Assembly: GCF_002897295.1 (NCBI RefSeq)
Contig: NZ_BEXF01000002.1
Location: 248,001-312,000 of the forward strand
Reading direction: 5' to 3'
From: Brevibacillus reuszeri
GTDB lineage: Bacteria > Bacillota > Bacilli > Brevibacillales > Brevibacillaceae
DNA: 64,000 bases
Position numbers and translations under genes: made by a program. This document shows, in pieces, positions 19,720 through 28,891 of the stretch (the first letter of the stretch is position 1; every line of letters starts with the position of its first letter). A model generated the notes under the pieces. That model was not told the DNA's origin and searched no databases. It was given only the letters and a program-made list of their open reading frames with translations.

Positions 19720-21481
19720 CTTTAACCTCGGTTTTCGTTTTTTTCCCTTCTAGAGAAGCGATCATCAAAGCACGTATTTCATGGAGCAAAGCTTCACGCT
19801 GGAAGCTCCCCTTTTGTACGATTCTCTCTACGTATCCATTTAGTCGCAGTCGATCCTCCGCTGAAATGTTCCTGGCTGTCACGACCACAACCGGAATGGA
19901 GCGCCATTCTTCACGTTTGCGCAGCTCGGTTACGAATTCGAAGCCATCCATGTTCGGCATCATTAAATCTAGCAGGATCAACTGGGGAAGCGCCTCAGCC
20001 ACGCTTTCCAAAGCAATCCGTCCATCTACAGCTTGTTTTACCCGATAGCCTTCTTTTTCGAGCATTTTGGTCATCATGTGACTGGTCGTGTCATCATCCT
20101 CGATGACCAGCACTGTCTTGGTTTGGCGTTCCGGCAGATGCTTGTCCAAGACGGACACGAGCTTGTCTCGATAAACCGGTTTAACCAAAAATTCGGAGGC
20201 ACCCAAAGCATATCCTAAATTTTTGTCGTCGGTCATGGAAATCATGATAACCGGGATGCTCGCCAGCTCCGGATCATTTTTTAATGCAGTCAAGACGCTC
20301 CAACCGTCCATTCCCGGCATCAGTACATCTAGTGAAATCAGGGAAGGTCGCAGCTCTCTCGCCAAGCGAATACCTTCTTGCCCATTTGACGCAAGCACAA
20401 CAGAACAGTCTTCCTTGCTCAAAAAGCGTTGCATCAGCTGAAGCATCGCAGGATCGTCATCGATTACTAGCACAATCTGGCTCCCTGCCTGTACCTGCCC
20501 CGCGAATTGGGTAGCTACGGGCAACGCTTCGTCCCGATGCTCCCTTCGAGTCGGCAGCCAGACGATAAATGTAGTTCCTTTTCCGAGCTCACTATCGACC
20601 GTAATGTTCCCACCCATGTATTGGCACAGCCTTTTGCTGATAGCCAGACCCAATCCTGTGCCACCATATTTGCGAGTGGTAGAGGAATCAGCTTGCTTGA
20701 ATGCTAAAAAAATGTGCTCGATCTGCTCCTGAGACATGCCAATCCCTGAATCCGTTACGGCTATACTGATTCCTGGAGTTTCTGCCTGGGCTTCATGTCT
20801 TACAGTCAGTGAGATCGTACCGTTTTGGGTGAATTTACTCGCATTGCTCAGCAGATTGAATAGGATTTGCCTGAACTTTGTTATATCTGTCTCGATCGTT
20901 CCATCTGGATACTCCACTTCCAGTTGATTATGATTTGCCTCTACTAATGGCCTAACCGTGGCCAGCACCTCTTCAATCATCTCGAGAATATCGACGTTCT
21001 CCAAAAACAAGTCCATTTTGCCTGCCTCAATCTTGGAAAGATCGAGTATGTCATTAATGAGAGAGAGCAGATGCTTTCCCGCGTGGTGGATTTTGCCCAG
21101 ATCATCTGCAAAGCCGTGTTCGTTCATATCCTCGGCTTCTTCCTTCAGCATTTCGCTGTAACCGAGAATCGCGTTTAATGGCGTTCGTAATTCATGGCTC
21201 ATATTGGCTAGAAACTGGCTTTTGATGTGGCTGGCCGCAACCGCTTCATCACGCGCTTTCGACAGCTCTGCCGTACGCTCCTTGACCATCTCTTCCAATT
21301 GATCATTTAATTCTCGCAGTTCTTGATTGACGTAATAAATCTCCCGCGTCTTCTGTTCAGCGATTTCTTCTGCTTCCTTGCGGGCTTTTTTCTCACGCTC
21401 AAGCTGCCTGCGCAGAAGGTCTATTTCCTGCATCCCGTCACTTCCGTTCTGTGAGGATAAACCGAGCGGCCGTTCCTTCAT
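19712..21481 (-). CDS. Soluble hybrid histidine kinase with two receiver domains
   Basis: 589 residues. No TM helix. A long N-terminal coiled coil (about 17-85) leads into HisKA with H96 in ANMSHELRTPLN, and HATPase_c (about 195-315) with N, G1 (DSGIGM) and G2 (GGTGLGLAI) boxes. Two receivers follow, one from about 335 (VIDDDP, ISLDVLMPG) and one from about 457 (VIEDDD, ILLDLMMPN). It should sense an internal or partner-borne signal. The ATG overlaps the upstream HD-GYP stop by 4 nt, and the gene overlaps the CheY-like gene by 8 nt. Confidence 0.93.
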   Translation of the reverse strand: MKERPLGLSSQNGSDGMQEIDLLRRQLEREKKARKEAEEIAEQKTREIYYVNQELRELNDQLEEMVKERTAELSKARDEAVAASHIKSQFLANMSHELRTPLNAILGYSEMLKEEAEDMNEHGFADDLGKIHHAGKHLLSLINDILDLSKIEAGKMDLFLENVDILEMIEEVLATVRPLVEANHNQLEVEYPDGTIETDITKFRQILFNLLSNASKFTQNGTISLTVRHEAQAETPGISIAVTDSGIGMSQEQIEHIFLAFKQADSSTTRKYGGTGLGLAISKRLCQYMGGNITVDSELGKGTTFIVWLPTRREHRDEALPVATQFAGQVQAGSQIVLVIDDDPAMLQLMQRFLSKEDCSVVLASNGQEGIRLARELRPSLISLDVLMPGMDGWSVLTALKNDPELASIPVIMISMTDDKNLGYALGASEFLVKPVYRDKLVSVLDKHLPERQTKTVLVIEDDDTTSHMMTKMLEKEGYRVKQAVDGRIALESVAEALPQLILLDLMMPNMDGFEFVTELRKREEWRSIPVVVVTARNISAEDRLRLNGYVERIVQKGSFQREALLHEIRALMIASLEGKKTKTEVKDA

Positions 21482-22551
21482 CGGTACATCGCCCCTTCTA
21501 CCGCTGTGATCGATGACTTTTCTTCTTCCCCTACAATCTGAAGGAAAGCATCAACCACTTGCGGATCAAAATGCGCTCCACGCTGCTTCTTTATTTCCGC
21601 TAACGCTTCTTGTCGCGTCCAGGCTCGTTTATATGGGCGCTCATTCGTCAGCGCATCGTAGAAATCAGCCAATGCAACGATTCTACCCGCTAGCGGGATA
21701 TCTTCTCCGTTTAGCCCAATTGGATACCCCGTTCCATCCCACTTTTCGTGATGGGTCATCGCGATTGTCTGCGCCAGCTGTAGTATTGAGAACTGGCTTC
21801 CTTCCAGAATGCTTGCACCAATGGTCGTATGTTCCTTCATTCGCTGGAATTCCTCAGGAGTAAATCTGCCGGGCTTCAGCAAAATCTCATCAGGGATTCC
21901 GATTTTTCCGATATCATGCAGCGGTGTCGCCTGTTTAATCAATTGTACCTCCTGTGGCGACAAACCAAGAGCTGCTGCGATTTTTTCTGCCATCAGAGCC
22001 ACACGGACCGTATGTTGACCCGTATCATCATCGCGGAATTCTGATGTGCGAGCCAGCAGCTGTAAAATTTCATTCTTTGCTTTCTCAAGCTCCAATGTTC
22101 GTTCCTGCACACGCTGCTCCAAGCGATGATTTTGATCCTGCAGCTGAATATGGTAGAATCTCGTGCGCAGCAAGTTGTTAATCCTAAGTACTACCTCCGT
22201 TTTATCCAATGGCTTGGTCAGGAAATCATTCGCTCCCAAATGAAGGGCCTCTTTCTTCGCCTCCTGTGTCACATCGGCAGTCAGCACCAGAGTTGGCAAG
22301 TAGTCGCCCTCTGGTTTGAGCTCCTGCAGTCTTTTCAAAAGAGTAAACCCATCCATTTCAGGCATATGTAAATCAATCAGGATAATATCTGGCTGGAGCT
22401 CATTGTACAGCGGCTCCATCTGCTTCGGGTCAGTCGTACAGTGCAAATGAGAAAAACCTGATCGCCGAAGTATACGTTCTAGCAAGCTAAGATTATATTC
22501 CTGGTCATCAACAATCAGAAAGGTTGCATTCGTTCTCCATACTTCATTCAT
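21478..22551 (-). CDS. Response regulator with HD-GYP domain
   Basis: 357 residues. The receiver (about 8-125) has D60 in IILIDLHMP, followed by a coiled segment (about 130-160) and an HD-GYP domain with TGQHTVRVA, HDIGKIGIPDEILLKPG (about 213), HH (267) in MTHHEKWDGTGYP and ADFYDALTNERPY. HD-GYP proteins with these residues hydrolyse cyclic di-GMP. It is the first gene of a three-gene signalling operon with 4-nt and 8-nt overlaps. Binding-only variants exist, but the visible catalytic residues look intact. Confidence 0.92.
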   Translation of the reverse strand: MNEVWRTNATFLIVDDQEYNLSLLERILRRSGFSHLHCTTDPKQMEPLYNELQPDIILIDLHMPEMDGFTLLKRLQELKPEGDYLPTLVLTADVTQEAKKEALHLGANDFLTKPLDKTEVVLRINNLLRTRFYHIQLQDQNHRLEQRVQERTLELEKAKNEILQLLARTSEFRDDDTGQHTVRVALMAEKIAAALGLSPQEVQLIKQATPLHDIGKIGIPDEILLKPGRFTPEEFQRMKEHTTIGASILEGSQFSILQLAQTIAMTHHEKWDGTGYPIGLNGEDIPLAGRIVALADFYDALTNERPYKRAWTRQEALAEIKKQRGAHFDPQVVDAFLQIVGEEEKSSITAVEGAMYR

Positions 22552-22703
22552 GTCTCATCCTCATCCCATCTTGGTCTCTATCTTGTGAACTAGGATGCTA
22601 GTCTAGTAGACGCATGTTAGACCTTACCAAAAGCTGCTGTTTTCACGTTTCACGCTCTGATTATAAGCGATTACCAGGACTTCTTACACAGGTTTTTCCT
22701 CAT

Positions 22704-22731
22704 AGAAAAAAGAGACCTATCTTAGGCCTCT
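22704..22731 (-). terminator. Terminator after STAND NTPase gene
   Basis: Read leftward, AGAGGCCT and AGGTCTCT (22723-22730 and 22711-22718) pair with one G-U, followed by TTTTTTC. It starts at the stop codon of the gene. Confidence 0.7.
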
Positions 22732-24813
22732 TTAGTCTTGTTCAGCAACCACTCGTATCTCGCTATTTCTCAAAACTTCCATAAAGTTGGATACCGCGAT
22801 GTTCAAATGACGGTAAAAGGTAGCCCTGCTCATATTGCACGAGCGGGCAGCTGCAATCGGATTATCCGGATGAGTCAGATAAGCTGCGTTTAGCAGCTCA
22901 CGGTCTTTACTAGACAATAAAGTTGATTCAGTGGATAAAAGAGCTACAATTCTCTCATATAAGTCCGTCACATTTTCTGCATCGTGAAATTCAGATACAA
23001 AAGCTTGTAAATCAGCAGGTTCGTGCAAAGAAGAAAGCAGCTTGCGGACCCACTTTTTCGTCAAATCAGAGGTGGCTGTCAGCTTAGCAGGCGACTTGGT
23101 TTTCTCCGAGAAGAAGGACATGATCCAATCACCAAACTGTCCATGACGAAAATCCAGCTCCAGCACATCTGCTCTCGCATAGGAAGTATCGCAGTCTCTG
23201 GTTTTTGTCGCCCGGATTAGAAAGCCGAGCTGCTGCAGAAACACTTTTAAATCAGAGTTGGTTGCCACTAGCATGACTCTCGCGCCTTCTCCGATTAAGG
23301 ACAAGCGATCCAATGTGAGCAGGCCCACCAGTTCCTCTCGACTGAATCCTGGGAGTTGATTGGTCGCCGCTCCAAGTACCGCATAATACGAATCTGCCTG
23401 GTCGTGTTCACACAGCAATTCATGTGGTTCATAACATTCCGCCATTTCTGCCGGAAAATATTTGCTCATAAGCTCGCTAGTATCTTTGTGGATCATTACC
23501 CCGATAAACATTCCAATCGGTAATCCATCTGCTCCACGCAGGACAGCAATGCTTTCTGGGAAACGAACAGCCAACTCACTTAGAAATTCATGGTAGTTCT
23601 CACTCTGCCATGGATCTACACTGTACTCGCACCATTGACGCAAGAGCTCGTGCAGCACAGGTAAATCTTCTTCGGCATGAATGGATTCGAGCGGTGAGAT
23701 CAGGGAGTCAACCGTCAAATCGGCATAGAGTCGATGCAGTGGAAAAGAATCCTTGCTAAGCTGCAGCATCTGAGAGGTGATGATCCTCTTATTTTGCGGC
23801 TTTGCCTGTTGCAATTGCTCATATAAAATCGACGCGGCTTTGGCACGCAGCAGATGCAGGCGCTGAGGCTCGCGCTGCCGGAAATCACGCAACAGATGCA
23901 TACGAGCCAGATCGTGCAGAGACAACCCCTCTGGTGTAGAACGGACAAAGGACATCCCCTTCAACAGCTGATAGTCTGTTAATGCTACAGTCTCATCCAA
24001 AACAAGCGAAAGGATCTCCTGGTTGGCATATTGCAGGACGACCAGCACATCAACGAGTGGCTGCAATTTCGCAAGCGTCAGTTCGCGCAGGATATGGGCA
24101 CTGATCGTTTGCGAAACAATCTGCTTATCCTCGGCTGATAGACGTTTTTGCTGTATCAGTGCTTCCACGGATAATGCCAAAGCAAGCGGGTGCCCGTCAG
24201 TCGAATGAGCCAACTCTCTTGCCATGTCCTTTTGAATAGGACCCGCTGATATAATGTAGTCAATCGCTTCTTGATGGGAAAAATGGACAAGCGGCAGCTC
24301 CTGCAGATGCTTCCCCCACTGGGAATGGGTTTTCCATGCCGTAGATAAGATTGATCGTGATGCTAGAATCAATACAATGCCAGTAGATTGCAGCTTGGGC
24401 AAGAAAGCTTCGAGAAGCCAGCCTTCCAATAGGGAGAGGTTATCAAAATTGTCGATGCATAGCACGATTCGTTGCTGCGGACTTGTCTGCAAAAGAGGTT
24501 CGAGCGGGTGGGAGTAGTTCCGGTCCCAAAACTCCAGGGAGACGGCCGCCGATATATATTCGAGGAAGCCAACTGGCGTCTGTCCGCAAGAGCGCCCATC
24601 CAGCCACAAGCCTTTGGCATTTCGCTGTCTTGCGCTATGCAGCAATTCTGCAAGCAAGCTGCTTTTTCCGATCCCGCCGATCCCCGTTACGGAGAATATG
24701 CGCAATGGAGCCTCAGGGTCATCTAACCACTCATTCAGTGAATCGCATTCTTTTATTCTGCCGACGAATAGCTTCCTGCTTACCCCTGATCGAACCTCTT
24801 GTGTCGAATTCAT
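22732..24813 (-). CDS. STAND-type NTPase with C-terminal HTH, putative transcriptional regulator
   Basis: 693 residues. The P-loop TGIGGIGKSS (43-52) and a Walker B-like VLCIDNFDN (about 116-124) are followed by a sensor-like LILASRS, giving a STAND/AP-ATPase-like NTPase. A helical, winged-helix-like region runs to about 400. The middle (about 440-560) is of unrecognised fold with LRGADGLPIGMFIGV, GNAT-like in pattern. The C-terminus has an HTH (PIAAARSCNMSRATFYRHL, about 655-673). The likely role is an inducer-responsive switch, MalT-like in logic. It stands alone next to the ABC importer and has an inverted repeat upstream. The target is unknown. Confidence 0.75.
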   Translation of the reverse strand: MNSTQEVRSGVSRKLFVGRIKECDSLNEWLDDPEAPLRIFSVTGIGGIGKSSLLAELLHSARQRNAKGLWLDGRSCGQTPVGFLEYISAAVSLEFWDRNYSHPLEPLLQTSPQQRIVLCIDNFDNLSLLEGWLLEAFLPKLQSTGIVLILASRSILSTAWKTHSQWGKHLQELPLVHFSHQEAIDYIISAGPIQKDMARELAHSTDGHPLALALSVEALIQQKRLSAEDKQIVSQTISAHILRELTLAKLQPLVDVLVVLQYANQEILSLVLDETVALTDYQLLKGMSFVRSTPEGLSLHDLARMHLLRDFRQREPQRLHLLRAKAASILYEQLQQAKPQNKRIITSQMLQLSKDSFPLHRLYADLTVDSLISPLESIHAEEDLPVLHELLRQWCEYSVDPWQSENYHEFLSELAVRFPESIAVLRGADGLPIGMFIGVMIHKDTSELMSKYFPAEMAECYEPHELLCEHDQADSYYAVLGAATNQLPGFSREELVGLLTLDRLSLIGEGARVMLVATNSDLKVFLQQLGFLIRATKTRDCDTSYARADVLELDFRHGQFGDWIMSFFSEKTKSPAKLTATSDLTKKWVRKLLSSLHEPADLQAFVSEFHDAENVTDLYERIVALLSTESTLLSSKDRELLNAAYLTHPDNPIAAARSCNMSRATFYRHLNIAVSNFMEVLRNSEIRVVAEQD

Positions 24814-24874
24814 TTCTTCCCACCATTTTCTTCTATTATTTCTGTCAGAATAATTGTAACATTTAACGTTTTAT

Positions 24875-24915
24875 ATGTACGTAGAAACGTTGAGAAAAAA
24901 CGGGACTACGTACAT
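24875..24915. promoter_or_regulatory. Perfect 10-bp inverted repeat upstream of the STAND regulator
   Basis: ATGTACGTAG (24875-24884) and CTACGTACAT (24906-24915) are exact reverse complements, 31 bp apart start to start, about three helical turns. Each arm holds its own TACGTA palindrome. It lies 62-102 bp before the start of the STAND gene, and no T-tract makes it a terminator. It may be an operator for that gene. Confidence 0.45.
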
Positions 24916-25020
24916 GTCCTGCTTCCCCTCGATAAAGATTTGATTCTATTATGGAATTATATACCGGCCTCCTTAGGAATTCTGTAACCTCTATCACAAC
25001 TGCAGCAAAAAACTTGAGAC

Positions 25021-25067
25021 AAAAAAAGGCGACCACTCCCTTGTAGATGTAACCGGGAATGATCGCC
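25021..25067 (-). terminator. Terminator after the ABC importer operon
   Basis: GGCGACCACTCCC (25028-25040) and GGGAATGATCGCC (25055-25067) form a 13-bp stem with wobble pairs. Read leftward it ends in TTTTTTT. Confidence 0.9.
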
Positions 25068-25092
25068 GCCAAGATAAGTTACTTATTCTTTT

Positions 25093-25884
25093 TTACTTCC
25101 ACGGGATCAGCTTGCGTTCGATCCATCCCAGTACGCGGTTAAACGTCAGGCCGAGCAAGGATAGAATAAGTACGCCCACCATGAGCTTGGTTGTAATCAT
25201 CAGGTTTCCATAGTGCAAAACCATGGAACCGATCCCCTGCTGAGCCGCGATCATCTCAGCTGACACCAGCAGCAGAAGGGATGTACCGGCAGCGAGCTTC
25301 AAGCCAGCAAAAATCATCGGCAATGATCCTGGCAGTATCACTTTGCGAATCACATTGAGATGATTGGAGCCAAAGGTCACTGCTGCTTTAATAAGGATGG
25401 GGTCCACGTTTTTCACGCCAGAAAACGTGTTGATCACCACAGGGAAAAACACACCTAGAGCGATAATCGCTACCTTTGGCATTTCTCCAATGCCTAGCCA
25501 CAAAATGATGAGAGGCAACAGCGCAATCTTTGGAATCGGATAAATCGAATAAACGATGGGAGACACGATCGCATCGGTCCATTTTGAAAATCCGAGAATC
25601 AGCCCCACCACAATACCAAGAATCGCGCCGAGCGAATAACCGATTCCAATACGATACATACTGGCGAGCAAATCCTTGTACAATTCACCGCTCGAAAGCA
25701 TTTCCCAGCCCGCGGATAAAATAGCGGTCGGGGCGGGCAAAAACAACGGGGGAACAATCTCCAATCGACAGATGATCTCCCATATAACTAATAAGCCTGC
25801 TATCCCTACTACTGCCGCATAACTAGGTATTTTTTGCTCTAAAAAGGCTACACGATTGGTTATGATTTGTCTGTCTTGAGACAT
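25093..25884 (-). CDS. ABC transporter permease, nitrate/sulfonate/taurine type
   Basis: 263 residues from the ATG at 25884 (GAGGG 8 nt upstream); the longer frame overlaps the ATPase gene and is unlikely. Six hydrophobic segments and the EAA-like loop (AAVTFGSNHLNVIRKVILPGSLP) identify a BPD_transp_1 permease of the SsuC/TauC/ThiX group. It pairs with the ATPase and lipoprotein encoded just upstream. Substrate cannot be read from the sequence. Confidence 0.9.
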   Translation of the reverse strand: MSQDRQIITNRVAFLEQKIPSYAAVVGIAGLLVIWEIICRLEIVPPLFLPAPTAILSAGWEMLSSGELYKDLLASMYRIGIGYSLGAILGIVVGLILGFSKWTDAIVSPIVYSIYPIPKIALLPLIILWLGIGEMPKVAIIALGVFFPVVINTFSGVKNVDPILIKAAVTFGSNHLNVIRKVILPGSLPMIFAGLKLAAGTSLLLLVSAEMIAAQQGIGSMVLHYGNLMITTKLMVGVLILSLLGLTFNRVLGWIERKLIPWK

Positions 25885-25888
25885 CTTG

Positions 25889-26662
25889 TTATCCCTCCCT
25901 CGATGCTTCTTGCGCATCGTGGCGAATAAGCTGCCAAATCTCGTTGGCATACTGCTCAAACTGGCTGCGGTACTCTTCTTGATCTCTACCTATTTTCGGC
26001 AGATCGATCTCGATGATGCTCTTGATCTGACCAGGGTGTCTAGATAAAACGATGACCCGATCAGCCAAATAAACCGCTTCTTGAATGTTATGTGTCACAT
26101 ATAGAGTGCTCAGGCGCGTTCGGTTCCAGATCGTCAGGAGCTCTTCCTGCATGATAGTCCGTGTTTGAGCATCCAACGCCGAAAAGGGCTCGTCCATCAG
26201 TAGTAGGTCAGGCTCGATCGCGAGAGCTCGAGCGATACCTGCACGCTGCCGCATCCCGCCAGAGAGCTGCTTCGGATACGCTCCTTCAAAGCCCTGTAAG
26301 CCAACCATATCGATGTAGTGCTTGCCCTTTTCCCTTTGTACCTCTTTGCTGGCTCCACTCTCCTCCAGCCCGTAAATCACGTTTTCATAAACCGTTCTCC
26401 ATGGAAATAAAGCGATCTCCTGAAAGACAATTCCGAGAGTAGGCTTTTTCCCATTGGTCCCTTCAAAGTACACTGAGCCCTGCGTCGGAGACATCAAGCC
26501 TCCGACGATATTCAAAAGAGTCGATTTCCCGCAGCCGCTTGGTCCCACGAGAACAACGAACTCTTGCTTTTCAATCGAAAAATTGATGTTTTGCAAGGCG
26601 GTAACTTCTCTTTTTTTGGAGTCAATAAACGTTTTATCGACGTTTTCAATGACGATTCTCAT
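25889..26662 (-). CDS. ABC transporter ATP-binding protein, SsuB/TauB-like
   Basis: 257 residues from the ATG at 26662; a GTG at 26671 that overlaps the stop of the binding-protein gene (GTGA) is also possible. It has Walker A GPSGCGKST (about 40-48), Q-loop FQEIALFPW, signature LSGGMRQR, Walker B LLLMDEPFSALD and H-loop VTHN. The PW after the Q-loop is typical of the nitrate/sulfonate/taurine ATPases. It supplies energy for the neighbouring permease. Confidence 0.92.
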   Translation of the reverse strand: MRIVIENVDKTFIDSKKREVTALQNINFSIEKQEFVVLVGPSGCGKSTLLNIVGGLMSPTQGSVYFEGTNGKKPTLGIVFQEIALFPWRTVYENVIYGLEESGASKEVQREKGKHYIDMVGLQGFEGAYPKQLSGGMRQRAGIARALAIEPDLLLMDEPFSALDAQTRTIMQEELLTIWNRTRLSTLYVTHNIQEAVYLADRVIVLSRHPGQIKSIIEIDLPKIGRDQEEYRSQFEQYANEIWQLIRHDAQEASREG

Positions 26663-26667
26663 CGCGA

Positions 26668-27726
26668 TCACTTCCCTAATTTCTGCACTGCATCATCCAA
26701 CAACTGTATATTTACGATTTCTTTTGTATCAATCGCTTTATCAATCAGTTTTTCTTTTGCATACCAATCGACTTGCGTTTTGATATCGCTTTCTAGCAAT
26801 TTGCCATCACGATCCATATAAGGCAGGCCTTTTTTGATCAGGTCCGGCTCTTGGTCCGTATACTTGGCGATAATGCTAACTACTTCATCATAATTCGCAC
26901 CTGGTACGATCTTGCCGTCTTTTTTGGTCAAAACCGCATCGTAGTAGTAACGGGTGGATTTGGCATACGCTTTGAGAAAACGCTCTGCTACATCCTTATT
27001 TTCAGCCAGCTTGGGTGAGAAAAAGATGCCGGATGTTTGGTAGTCCATCTCGTCGCCAATTTGCGCAATGACTTTGCCATAGCCTTCTTCTACAACCGTA
27101 GAAATATTTGGCTCGTTCAGCAAAATGGCGTCTACCTGTTTACTTTTCAACGCTTCCATCAAGCCTTTGATGCTGTTAAGTGGGATCAACTCCACATCCT
27201 GCAAACCAAGGCCATGCTTTTCCAAGAGTCTGCCAGCCATATAGTGATAAGTAGAGCCGGTCTGGGTAATCCCGATTTTCTTGCCCTTTAGCTCTTCAAT
27301 GCTTTTCAGAGGTGAATCGCTAGGGAACAACAAAGCAGAGGAGGAGTAACCTTGCTGCTCTCGTCCTTTATCCGCAACAATCACCAGCTTTTGTCCGCCT
27401 GCAACCATGTTGTACAAGCTCGCAGTAATACCAGTCGCGCCTACATCCACACTGCCTGCAGCTGTAGCCACTGCGATTGGTTGTGCGGCCTCAAACCATT
27501 TGGCCCTGGCGTCTATATTTTCTTCTTTGAAAAACCCTTTTTCGATGCCGATAAAGAGTGGGGCGGAGCTCGTCAGTTTTAACATCCCGATTTGTACGGA
27601 AGCAGCTTCAGCTGTCTGATTCGCGTTTGGTGCTGCTGCATTGTCTCCTTCTGTCTTTCCACAGCCAACCAGCATGAGGGACAGAGCTAATATTGTGCTA
27701 AGTAACAAATTCGCTGACTTATTCAC
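26668..27726 (-). CDS. Substrate-binding lipoprotein of NMT1/SsuA type
   Basis: 352 residues from a GTG with GGAGG 9 nt upstream. Lipoprotein signal with LVGC, C22 being the lipidation site. The mature domain has the type II binding-protein pattern of NMT1/SsuA proteins (LTSSAPLFIGIEKGFFKEENID, VDVGATGITASLYN, LKGKKIGITQTGSTYH). It delivers an aromatic, sulfonate, nitrate or pyrimidine-type substrate to the permease. First gene of the three-gene importer operon. Confidence 0.9.
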   Translation of the reverse strand: MNKSANLLLSTILALSLMLVGCGKTEGDNAAAPNANQTAEAASVQIGMLKLTSSAPLFIGIEKGFFKEENIDARAKWFEAAQPIAVATAAGSVDVGATGITASLYNMVAGGQKLVIVADKGREQQGYSSSALLFPSDSPLKSIEELKGKKIGITQTGSTYHYMAGRLLEKHGLGLQDVELIPLNSIKGLMEALKSKQVDAILLNEPNISTVVEEGYGKVIAQIGDEMDYQTSGIFFSPKLAENKDVAERFLKAYAKSTRYYYDAVLTKKDGKIVPGANYDEVVSIIAKYTDQEPDLIKKGLPYMDRDGKLLESDIKTQVDWYAKEKLIDKAIDTKEIVNIQLLDDAVQKLGK

Positions 27727-27806
27727 GATGTCTTACCTCCAGATTAGTGTATTTATCTTTTAATTTTAATTATATTTTGAAAAAGTAACACAAAATTATT
27801 TATATA

Positions 27807-28307
27807 TCAATGATTCCATTTCAACAGACGTTCGTCACCTTCCTGTAATATCCTCGTCATATATACGATCTGACCAGTGTGATATGAGTAATGCGACGTT
27901 GTATGATATAAGATTTCCATAATTGTCTTGGTATAGGATTCGATACCTGCTCCTGGCGGATAAATGATGTGAACTACCCTCTGAAAATCATCTGCTGACA
28001 GCCGTTGTAACTGCTCGCGTGTTTGTTCACGTACCTGTGTTAGCTTTTCTAGTAATTCAGTAGAACAAAATGAGCCCTCTGCTAGAAACTCTGCTGACCT
28101 CTCACGGATGAACGGTTTTTGACCGATTCCACTCACCACGTTTTGATATTCGTTACCCGCTAGGTGCAAACACAAATTACCAATGCTGTTTGTACTGCCG
28201 CGCACTTTTTTCCATACCAGCTCTTCCGGCAAACGCTCTAATGCTTTTTGGATTCGGTTAAGCTCGGTGTCTAGCAGACTCAGTGTTTGCTTATAAAATA
28301 AATGCAT
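27807..28307 (-). CDS. DinB-family protein
   Basis: 166 residues, four-helix bundle pattern. Candidate metal-binding His are in LCLHLAGN (the first) and YHTTSHYSYHTGQI (the last two), matching the three-His site of DinB/YfiT-type proteins (DUF1572 branch). These act as thiol-dependent transferases or damage-response proteins; the substrate is unknown here. Lies alone between two operons. Confidence 0.8.
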   Translation of the reverse strand: MHLFYKQTLSLLDTELNRIQKALERLPEELVWKKVRGSTNSIGNLCLHLAGNEYQNVVSGIGQKPFIRERSAEFLAEGSFCSTELLEKLTQVREQTREQLQRLSADDFQRVVHIIYPPGAGIESYTKTIMEILYHTTSHYSYHTGQIVYMTRILQEGDERLLKWNH

Positions 28308-28446
28308 GAATTACCCTCCACTCTAAAAGATTTATTTTTCCAATTTCAAATGACAGGCTCATAAGTTCTGAGTGTACGGTAGAAACCGATTTATCTCAAG
28401 TGATCTGCCAGTGGCTCGTTCTGTACGGGGACATCCCTGAAATATA

Positions 28447-28492
28447 AAGCAACCAGCATGTCCCGCTATTCACGGAAACACACTGGTTGCTT
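28447..28492 (-). terminator. Probable terminator of the peptide operon
   Basis: AAGCAACCAG (28447-28456) and CTGGTTGCTT (28483-28492) form a perfect 10-bp stem around a 26-nt loop. Read leftward it is followed by TATATT, a weak tail. It lies 22 nt after the cupin stop. The rest of the 28308-28513 gap shows nothing else. Confidence 0.6.
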
Positions 28493-28513
28493 ATTCACCC
28501 ATCGATTTGATTG

Positions 28514-28852
28514 CTATGAGCGTTTGACTAGCGCCCAAACCAATACGCAGTCTTCGTCACCATCGTTGTATACAGCGTGCGCCTCTCCGGCAGGTATAAG
28601 CGTAGAGTCCCCGGCTTGAATGCGATGCTCTGTTTCCCCGATTGTCGTAACCATTGTGCCTTTGACCAGGATCGAATACTCGTCTTCATCGTGTGGCGCG
28701 AGACCAGAGACGGGAATTCGGGAGCCTGGAGGGATGGTTACTATGCCAAAGCGAGTCTTGCCACCCTCTATAATGCCAAAGGGCAGCATCGTTTTGAGCA
28801 CGACATCTGGTACAGCTTCTGCCTGAACTTCCTGTCCACGAGCGATCAACAT
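28514..28852 (-). CDS. Small cupin-domain protein
   Basis: 112 residues from the ATG at 28852 (AAAGGAG 8 nt upstream). Single cupin barrel: PPGSRIPVSGLAPHDEDEYSILVKG and then PAGEAHAVYNDGDED carry the two cupin motifs with His and Glu candidates for metal. It is the last gene of the dipeptide operon, 39 nt after the DppF-like gene, and may process or sense a metabolite of that pathway. No enzyme activity can be assigned. Confidence 0.8.
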   Translation of the reverse strand: MLIARGQEVQAEAVPDVVLKTMLPFGIIEGGKTRFGIVTIPPGSRIPVSGLAPHDEDEYSILVKGTMVTTIGETEHRIQAGDSTLIPAGEAHAVYNDGDEDCVLVWALVKRS

Positions 28853-28891
28853 ACACAGCACTCCTTTCTTCTCCTGACAATTGTCATTACC

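Noticed and set aside
28308..28446. Possible small gene between cupin and DinB
   Set aside because: No frame longer than about 20 codons with a start and ribosome site.
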